Shown here one piece after another: positions 57,488-64,000 of a stretch of 64,000 nucleotides of DNA (positions are counted from its first letter, which is position 1; each line of letters opens with the position of its first letter). Below the pieces are notes generated by a model. It was given only the letters and a program-made list of their open reading frames with translations, did no database searches and was not told the DNA's origin. The translations under genes and the position numbers were made by a program. Where the stretch lies: assembly GCA_944472155.2 (NCBI GenBank), contig OX235279.1:161718199-161782198 (forward strand), read 5' to 3'. Source of the stretch: Trichobilharzia szidati (Eukaryota; Platyhelminthes; Trematoda; Strigeidida; Schistosomatidae).

Positions 57488-57885
57488 CTCGTCCCCCCGT
57501 CAAATAGTTTGGACTGAAGTCGGCTCGATCTTCTCGGTTCTTGGGGCTTTGCTCTGTTGTCTTGCTGTCTGGAATCTCGGCGCTTGCGAATGTCCACTTG
57601 TTTAACGGTGTTTACCATTGCGATTGTGTCTGCGTAACCCCATCTCAACGTGACCATATATGGTCCTTCCCACTTTGGAAACTGTTTGCCTGACCCTGTC
57701 GCACATTCGTAGGTATTTCGCCTCACACTTCCATATGCTGCTTTCTCCCGACCTCCCAGCAGCGTCCCAAGTAGCAGCCTTATCGCTGACAGATCTTGAA
57801 CGCCACTCAACTGCGAATAAGCCTCCAAGTCCTGCCCGAAGATCCATATGTCTTCATCAAAAACTGCAGGGCATAGGCTTTCCAT
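57466..57885 (-). CDS. Gag-N / integrase-C fusion ORF of the deletion derivative
   Basis: From ATG 57885 the frame encodes about 139 residues. The start MESLCPAVFDEDIWIFGQDL continues with a leucine-rich stretch and looks like the beginning of a gag matrix region. From about residue 70 it reads SGKQFPKWEGPYMVTLRWGY and further KQVDIRKR, then a basic RRSSRLQS tail. That second part is the K..PKWEGPY..V..V motif and the basic C-terminus of Gypsy integrases. The join falls near GTLLGGREKAAYGS. The frame stays open across the deletion, either by chance or through use. An upstream TTG would add 14 residues from the LTR. No catalytic domain remains. Confidence 0.75.
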   Translation of the reverse strand: MESLCPAVFDEDIWIFGQDLEAYSQLSGVQDLSAIRLLLGTLLGGREKAAYGSVRRNTYECATGSGKQFPKWEGPYMVTLRWGYADTIAMVNTVKQVDIRKRRDSRQQDNRAKPQEPRRSSRLQSKLFDGGTSVVRAVY

Positions 57886-57909
57886 TTGTCGGTAGGCAGC
57901 GACACCAAA

Positions 57910-58250
57910 TGTAACAACAGAAGACAAGGGCCAGGCAACAGATCATTTATTACGAAAAATCAACACGTATTTATAGATTTTTATGTACATTATTGTAGGT
58001 CAATGTTAGTAGAAAATACAGTCTGTTGATTGGTTGTTTCTCACACAAGGTTAACCTTGCATCTCTTGTGGCTGTGTCAGTTCATCTATATGTTAACTGT
58101 AACCGCCTGTCCACCTTGACCTTTGACCTCAATTACTGTTGACCAATTTGGCCAGCAACCATCTCTCACCACAACATGACTAATATTTGATACATAAACA
58201 TTGACCTCAATTACTGTCCACCACTTGGCTAGTAGACAGCTCTCACCACA
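57910..58250 (-). repeat. 5' LTR of the Gypsy-type element
   Basis: Minus-strand 5' copy, expected to hold the promoter. Identical to the other LTR except acagatcat here against acagatcgt there. Confidence 0.9.
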
Positions 58251-58259
58251 ATATCTCTT

Positions 58260-58645
58260 CTTCCTCTCCTTCGAGAAATGCACGACGACAATTGGTTGAA
58301 TGGCAGTTATAAAGAGTTCAGGAGTTTATTTTGAAGAACGATCATCTGATGTATTGGAATAAGCTGCCATCCATCCAAAATAATACTTTTTCTCATGTTT
58401 AGTATAAAATTGTGAATCAGTAGGCTGTAAATATTTTAAATACTCACAATTAGAGGTTACACTTTACTAGACTTAAATAAACTGAATAAGAGAAATCAGA
58501 TGCAATATATTGATGGAGGTTTGTTGCTGTAGCCCAAGTTTTAAGTAGGCCGCCAAATTACTCCCACTGGAGGACCTGACTGGCATTTGGTGTCATTCAA
58601 ATAATGTTATCCTCAATGTATGCTTATTCCACCTAGAATTCCTTC
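58260..58645. other. No gene seen
   Basis: No family motif on either strand. Confidence 0.4.
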
Positions 58646-58649
58646 TGCA

Positions 58650-59125
58650 TTCCTTTTTGTGTGATAGGATGTCAGAGTTCCTTGCTGCCTATCCCATTTC
58701 TCTGACCATCTGACCTTCAGTATGAAGCGAAGGTAGGTAGGTGTTGACTCAGGTCTGAAGTAGCCAACTCACTAGAAATACTTTTTCTAACGTCTTGGTA
58801 AATTCATATCTGTGTTAAAAATCGAAATCTTAATTTTCCGTTCGTGCCAGACAGCCTTTGACAACCTCATTTCTACCGCTGTTTGTAATTTGAAACGACC
58901 GCGCCCCTATCAGATTAGTGAAAGAAGTGACTTTTTTTAAATCTCTGTTCTGTAGATAGTGATCGATGCTTGTTCTTATTGTTGATTGGTCAGTGGGTAT
59001 CTTCATCACCTTAGTTTCCTTTATGTTCATTCCAAGTCCTGAGTTTGTGGTGGACAAATTGTTTAGAAAATCTCTCCTGGACAATCTATTTATAAAATAT
59101 TGATACTTATTTAGACATTTCAACT
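58650..59125 (-). mobile_element. RTE LINE fragment
   Basis: Minus strand reads GLGMNIKETKVMKIPTDQS then NRDLKKVTSFTNL, matching [18 protein letters not shown] and [13 protein letters not shown]. The lower part carries the WP.RI-region complement. Confidence 0.75.
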
Positions 59126-59209
59126 ATCTTAATAATTATTATATGTTTTTCTCTCCTAAACTGTGTATCATTAGTTTGACATTTGCATAGAACATGCTGA
59201 CTTTTGAAC

Positions 59210-60405
59210 TTTATTACTTTTGCCTTCGTCCTTGTATTTGGAGTTGTGTGTACACTTGCAGTGTGTTGTTTAATGATATGAGTTCGTTTGAGTGAATAAA
59301 GATCATTCTGATATATGTGTAAAACTTGGGCACTGTGGTAGTAAGAAATTCCATAATAGTTTGTTTATTAGATGTATCACACAGTGAAACAGTATTATTT
59401 ACTGGATGACGTTTTGAACAAAATTTATTGTTCATAATCACTTCATCAATTATAATCACACGACTTTGAAACTTGAGTTTTATAGTTTTCTTTGTTCTCT
59501 CCCATTTGTCGTCGTTGGGGTAGTAGGATTTTCCAGATTTCTGGGTGGATAGGTGTTGAATCATTCCTATTACATGTATTTGCAGTTGACTTGATAGACA
59601 AAGCTTCTGTTATCAATCTCTGCCTCCACCTGTGAAATTAGATTTTAAAACTGTCATCCTATCCCATCCTATTATGTGGTTGTGTGTAACTGCATGCAGT
59701 GCTATAGCTGAACTATTCTCTAGATTTCTTATCTTATTCGGGTCAACCAATCTGGATTTTGCTAGGTTTTTATGTTCGGCCAGTCTGACTGCTCCTGTTC
59801 TACTAGTTTGACCTATGTATTTGACCTGACAATCATTCCAGCAGGGTATTAGATAAACTAAATTGTTTTGTTTTAAGGGCTCTACAGGATTGTTCCTTTA
59901 ACCGACAAAGCTTGCTTCTAATTGAGTTTGTGGGTGGTTTGAATGCCAATCACTTTTATTCCTGCCTTGTTAAGAACTCTGCGTAAGGTGGTTTCCAAGG
60001 TTCCTTCCTTGTATGGAATTAATACTGATGATTTAGATTCCTTATTGTTGGTGTCGTCAATAATATTATTATTATTATCATTATTATTGTTATTATCACT
60101 ATCGCTAGTATCATTATATATTTTGTTTTTACATTTCCTTACATATTTCCTGATTAATTTATTCGGGTAATTATTAAGTTTCAAAGCTTCTTTTATGTGT
60201 ATCAGTTCCTGTTTTAGATTTTCTTTGGTACTACTTAGTTTTTGTGCTCTGTCACTTAAACATTTCACCAATTCTGGTTTTACTGACATAGGATGGGATG
60301 ATCGGAAGTCCAAATATCTGTTTGAATGTGTGGGTTTCCTGTAAACACTAGTGTTTAACTTCTTCTCATCTTCTTTCCTTCTTACGTTGCAATCTAACAC
60401 TGGAA
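59210..60405 (-). mobile_element. Penelope-like element, post-RT region, endonuclease entry and tail
   Basis: Open segment 60400-59918 reads [30 protein letters not shown], then a linker with a (NNNNNDNNNN)-type Asn run, ending VLNKAGIKVIGIQTTHKL. Below it lie CQVKYIGQTSRTGAVRLAEH in a shifted frame (59830-59770), SSAIALHAVTHNHI and the tail with the attagatgtatcacacagtg complement at about 59368-59387. RT palm missing. Confidence 0.8.
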
Positions 60406-60575
60406 TCTCCCCCTACCCCCACGACAAATAGGAGAAGACTATAAAACTCAAGTTTCAAAGTCGTGTGATTATAATTGATGGAATGATTATGAACAATCAA
60501 TTTTGTTCGAAACGTGATCCAGTATATAACACTGTTTCATTGTGTGATGCATCTAATAAACAAACTAATATGAAA
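60406..60575 (+). repeat. Inverted PLE tail at the 5' side of the PLE at 59210-60405
   Basis: Plus strand reads cccacgacaaataggagaag, tggaatgattatgaacaatc, ttgttcgaaacgtgatccag and ctaataaacaaactaatatg: the element's tail in the opposite orientation to the body. Confidence 0.75.
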
Positions 60576-60579
60576 GGTC

Positions 60580-61185
60580 ACTCTAACCTGGGACTGACTG
60601 CGGGAAGCCTTGGTGTGTGATTCTTGTGGATAGAGTTTTTGATCCCACTTCGTTGGGAATATTCTTCTTGATTCGCAGGTACCTCTTACAGCTGGACTTT
60701 GGTTAACTGACTTTCTCTTGAAATGCTTGTCTTGTATTTAGAAACCTACATTGTCTGTATAGCCAGTTGCCTGGCGGCATTGTTGAGGTAAACTTGATTT
60801 TTGATGTTATTATTTTTATTCAGCAGAATCGCTAAACTATTGAGGAATAATCATCTTTTCTATGCGTTCCGAACCTTTTGTAATAGCACGTGTCTCAACG
60901 AAGTTTTGCCTGCTATAAAACAGTAGAAAGTAGAGATCAGTTTCTTGCGTCCAGACCATAACCGAATAAATTTGTTCCTTACAAAGTTATTCATTACCAT
61001 TCAGATAAAAATCTAGATTCAAGTAGAGTCACACGAATTTACATCAAGTTACTGGACGAACAGTAGACTATTTAACTGAATGGTCAGTGACTTTTCAATA
61101 TGGTTCCCTAATTGATTTCCTTATAGCGACCAGTCTGGTGTAAGTTAACACTTGACAATTTGGATCACCGCAATGGTAATTAAAA
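60580..61185. other. No gene seen
   Basis: No family motif recognised. The start of the region could be older PLE. Confidence 0.35.
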
Positions 61186-61189
61186 GGTG

Positions 61190-61600
61190 TTCCCGTGATA
61201 ATGAGATGATCACAACTTATTGTATACTTAAAAGAATAAAAATAATTATAATAATAGTACGATTTCTTTCCTCTCCGCTGAGACATTGAACAATGTTTAA
61301 ATACACCTCCGTAAAACAGAGCAACAACCTTGACATGTCTGTATAGGTGCCGACTACGTATATCTCTGTCTGTCTGCCTATCTATCTATCTAAAAGTCAG
61401 TCAGTCATTCGGTGAAAAATGTCAGTCAGAGACTGGTATATATTGAAGAGAAATCTTATGATAACATTTTTTTTACTGAACAATAAGTTTAGTCTATGCT
61501 AATTACAACTATAAGAATAATAAGGCACCTTAAAGTGCATCAAATTTTATGTTTCTATATCTCTTGAAGGTGAAAGCCAAACTACTAAATCATATTGAAA
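61190..61600. repeat. Three-copy repeat, third copy
   Basis: The only uninterrupted copy. See 46490-46865 for the shared blocks. Confidence 0.65.
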
Positions 61601-61719
61601 ATGGAATCAGGTGAAAAATATATTTTACTGGTTTCTGACCTTAAGTCTCGATTTTCTAAATTAGAACATCTGAACTTTTGTCAAAACCTTGCTGGCAAGT
61701 GAAAAGTTAAGAAAAATTA

Positions 61720-61995
61720 TTATTGCAATTATTATTATTATTCTCTTGAGTTCCCAGTGGAACATAAGGTTCCAGCCAGGGCAAACCTCCATTTTGCTGT
61801 GCTCCCTGCAGTTGCCTTTACACTGGCTTCGATGCATCAATGCTTTCATTTCTTCCCCACCCCAAGACCTCCCTCTTAATGTCACTCTCATTCAGGTTTG
61901 ACAGGAAGATTTGATTGACATGTCATGTCGTGCATCAGTTTCCTCCTAAGTGTAATATACACTCCATCTCTATTTCTTTCTGCATGTGTTAATGA
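61720..61995 (-). mobile_element. RTE LINE 3' end fragment
   Basis: Begins with a short ATT run and ttgagttcccagtggaacat, the RTE 3' end. Continues through tcacgcctcc-like and tctttctgcatgt blocks, equal to 20200-20455. Confidence 0.7.
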
Positions 61996-62019
61996 TGATG
62001 ATAATAATAATGATTTGTA

Positions 62020-62350
62020 ACAGGATTTCATCATAAGCTGACATTGGTTAGAGAACAACTGGAAAACCAGCTGGGATTACTGGACAACTGTTTTGCGCCT
62101 AGTTTGCGACTCTTCATAGTACACACCCAAGGGGGCTTGAACCCAGGACCCTCTAGTTACAAGGCGACCCCGTAGACCATTAATCCACTGGAGCCCGATG
62201 CAATGTCCAGTCCATGAATTCCAACTTCTGCCAATTCACGACATAGCGCTACCTCTAGCGAATGGCATTTGGCAAGTATTTGTCCTCACACCCGACCTGA
62301 TGCACCCTACTGGTCACCAATACTTGAAAATCAATGAGATGCTCACTAGC
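62020..62350 (-). mobile_element. Sm-alpha-like SINE, long copy
   Basis: Minus strand: promoter-like left part, tRNA-like AGTGGATTAATGGTCTACGG with B box GGGTTCAAGCC, then TATGAAGAGTCGCAAACTAG, GCGCAAAACAG and the GATGAAATCCTGTT end. The core has lost C3 and the GAAA has become AAAA, so it is inactive. Confidence 0.75.
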
Positions 62351-62369
62351 GAGTGGCCCTATTCAGATA

Positions 62370-62830
62370 GGTAGTTACCTTGGGTTCTAGTAGGACGCTG
62401 TGACCAGTAGGGTAGAGCAGGTCGGGTGTGAAGACAAATACTCGCCGAAGACTCAAGTCTCGAAGTCGTATGATTACAAATGATATGACTGTAAATAATA
62501 AATTTTGTTCATCCAGTAAATAATACTGTTTCACTGTGTGATATATCTAATAAACAAACTAATATGGAATTACCCGCCGACATTGGCTACTGGTCTCGTC
62601 ATGTGGTGAAATGGCAGAAGTTAGAATTCATGGACTGTATTAATAATCTACGGGATCACCTTGTAACCGGAAGGTCCTGGGCTCGAACCCCCTTAGGCGC
62701 GAACTATGAAGAGTCGCAAACTAGGCCCAAAACAGTTGTCCAGTAATCCCAGCTGGTTTTCCAGTCGTTCTCTAACTGATATCAGCTAATAATTAAGTCC
62801 TCCAACCAATCAAACAAATTCCCTACAAAA
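62370..62830 (+). mobile_element. Sm-alpha-like SINE, plus copy, interrupted by a PLE tail
   Basis: Left piece 62385-62447 (gtcgggtgtgaagacaaata, ctcgccg). Right piece 62575-62830 with gacattggctactggtctcg, ccggaaggtcctgggctcga (B box GGCTCGAACCCC), tatgaagagtcgcaaactag and the cagctggttttccag end. The pair with 62020-62350 is inverted. Confidence 0.75.
62448..62574 (+). mobile_element. 127-bp PLE tail insertion in SINE
   Basis: aagactcaagtctcgaagtc to caaactaatatggaattacc is a 5'-truncated PLE tail. Flanked by cgccga at 62443-62448 and 62575-62580; the SINE sequence is continuous once it is left out. Confidence 0.75.
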
Positions 62831-62834
62831 CCAA

Positions 62835-63125
62835 TACTTGAAAATAATGATTTGATTAATTCCAAAACAGTAGTTTTGACTCAGTATGGAATTTTCAGCA
62901 TTTTATACAACAATCCATCTAAGTCACTCGACAGCAGGAAAAACAAAATATAAAAGTTAATATTACATGATTGATAATGGCATTTTCTCTTTTGATATTT
63001 ACAGAGACAATAAATTCAGAAATGTACAAAATTGATGATGATGATGATAACAGTGTTAATAGCTAAAATTATAAGTTGATTCAAATAGTGTCCCTGTAAA
63101 TTACAAGTAGGAGGGAATAAAAGAG
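62835..63125. other. No gene seen
   Basis: AT-rich. A (gat) run lies near 63033-63047. Confidence 0.4.
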
Positions 63126-63139
63126 CCAGTTATTCTACT

Positions 63140-64000
63140 GATCGCATAGTAAGTTGTAGTTTTCTTACTTCATATTGTCTCTATCACATCAGATGCTGGC
63201 AGGCCAAATAGAGTAACGTCGAGTCTTTGTACTTGGTTGTACAAGCGAGCATGTAATCTTTTATAACGACTTCTAGTACTACCTGATGAGATACAGCAAC
63301 GGGATACTTGAGAATAGACGGGGTGTGGAAGGTCAGACAATCTGCATCTAGACCATTTATCACATGAGTTCAGGTGTTTATCAACCACTTTAGTAAAAAG
63401 CTGACTAAGTGGCACACAAATTACCCTACTGACAACCTTTAATACCCTTCGCTTTAGTATGACACAGTCATTGTTGAGTAGTCCAGGAAAGACTAGGAGG
63501 AAAGAGCAAAAAAGAATAATAAGTAAGATTTAGGAATTAACAAGTTGTAGAATTAAAGGTTGAGCGATTCCAGATTGTCTTAACTTCTCAAATGTAGAAG
63601 GTGGTAAGACGGAGCATTCTCATAGAAACAGACAGGGTATAGGATGACCGACAGAGCACGACTAGAGGATAGAACAATACTAAGGTGTTTTATGGTTGAC
63701 TTGACCTCTTGTCTATATCAGTACCCTCTATGCTACAAGCATCGTGTGAACTAATGAGTTCATGTAGATCATGTTTATCCCTGACAGTTAAGTTTACTGT
63801 CTGACATTTAGTAGAGGGATTTAACGTAAGACCATTAAGTGTAGACCACTCGCTGATATCTGAAAGAAAGCTACTAAGTTCTTAACAATCTGATTGGGGG
63901 GAATTGACAGCAAGATAGTCAGATCATCATCAGCGTATTCTACGAGGTTGATTTCATCCAAAAGAGGCAAGTCATATAAGAAGAAAGTAAAAAGAAAAGG
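63140..64000 (-). mobile_element. CR1/jockey-like LINE, RT end to C-terminus, decayed, open at right edge
   Basis: From the right edge the minus strand reads FFLLYDLPLLDEINLVEYAD then DDLTILLS in broken frames: the (Y)ADD box with the typical FLYDLP..... lead. An HHHH-free linker follows, then at 63415-63170 QLFTKVVDKHLNSCDKWSRC, SGSTRSRYKRL and RLDVTLFGLPASDVIETI-stop, a normal-looking end for CR1/jockey-type ORF2 proteins. It differs from both RTE families. Confidence 0.65.

Larger units (their letters stand above)
57143..58254 (-). mobile_element. Young Gypsy-type LTR retrotransposon deletion derivative
   Basis: Two 341-bp direct repeats (57147-57487 and 57910-58250), differing at one base as far as I can read, bounded by TG..CA-type ends and flanked by atat on both sides (57143-57146, 58251-58254). 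On the minus strand the order is 5' LTR, a TGGTGTCGCTGCC primer-site-like word two bases after the LTR, a 422-bp interior, a purine tract GACGGGGGGACGAG and the 3' LTR. Most of gag, protease, RT and integrase is gone. Movement would need proteins from a complete relative. Confidence 0.9.

Noticed and set aside
57147..58250. Simple tandem or segmental duplication instead of an LTR element
   Set aside because: TG..CA ends, flanking atat on both sides, a purine tract next to one repeat and integrase-like coding sequence between fit an LTR element better.
62140..62230. Functional tRNA gene on the minus strand
   Set aside because: tRNA-like part of a SINE. Similar heads recur in other copies with the same downstream body.
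1..64000. CRISPR array, bacterial operon or ribosomal RNA genes
   Set aside because: No regularly spaced direct repeats, no bacterial gene arrangement and no rRNA-like blocks were seen. Spliced exons and retroelements indicate an animal nuclear genome.

Overview
The window looks like nuclear DNA of a blood-fluke-type flatworm (Schistosoma or a close digenean). The evidence is an AT-rich background, a gene with large introns, many RTE-type LINE and Penelope-like element (PLE) fragments with a GIY-YIG domain, and tRNA-headed SINEs carrying hammerhead-ribozyme-like cores like the Sm-alpha family of Schistosoma. The species call is inference from these families, not from a database match.

One host gene is recognisable. 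It is a Na+/Cl- dependent SLC6 neurotransmitter/amino-acid transporter on the minus strand, starting at 46469 and running off the left edge. Eight coding exons (46469-46244, 31455-31324, 30169-29902, 28227-28095, 19754-19620, 14363-14260, 2100-1863, 816-679) have GT-AG borders, keep phase and total 1374 nt, or 458 residues, covering the N-terminus to about TM9. The last exons lie outside the window. TM1 has Gly where monoamine carriers have Asp, so the gene belongs with the GABA/taurine/creatine-like carriers.

Almost everything else is transposable-element sequence in its introns (817-46243) or in its 5' flank (46470-64000). The best-preserved elements are: an RTE LINE at 20183-23415 with a 13-bp target-site duplication and two 4-nt insertions, one of them in the reverse-transcriptase FADD box; a PLE with a 437-codon RT plus GIY-YIG ORF at 14995-16308; a second PLE at 5083-6630; and a very young Gypsy-type LTR element at 57147-58250. 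The Gypsy element has 341-bp LTRs differing at one base, and its interior has shrunk to 422 bp that reads as a gag-start/integrase-end fusion. A solo LTR of the same family (33941-34243) sits inside a PLE tail.

The 5' flank (46470-64000) holds no host gene I can support. It contains PLE and RTE fragments, SINEs, the Gypsy derivative, three related copies of a repeat (one abutting the first SLC6 coding exon), and at the right edge part of a CR1/jockey-like LINE.

The least expected material is structural. PLE copies are flanked by inverted copies of their own 3' tails. Hammerhead-like cores occur in PLE tails and in two SINE families. A composite SINE appears to join a tRNA head to both ends of the local RTE. 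Very short LINE and PLE insertions with exact target duplications can be read directly from interrupted host repeats.
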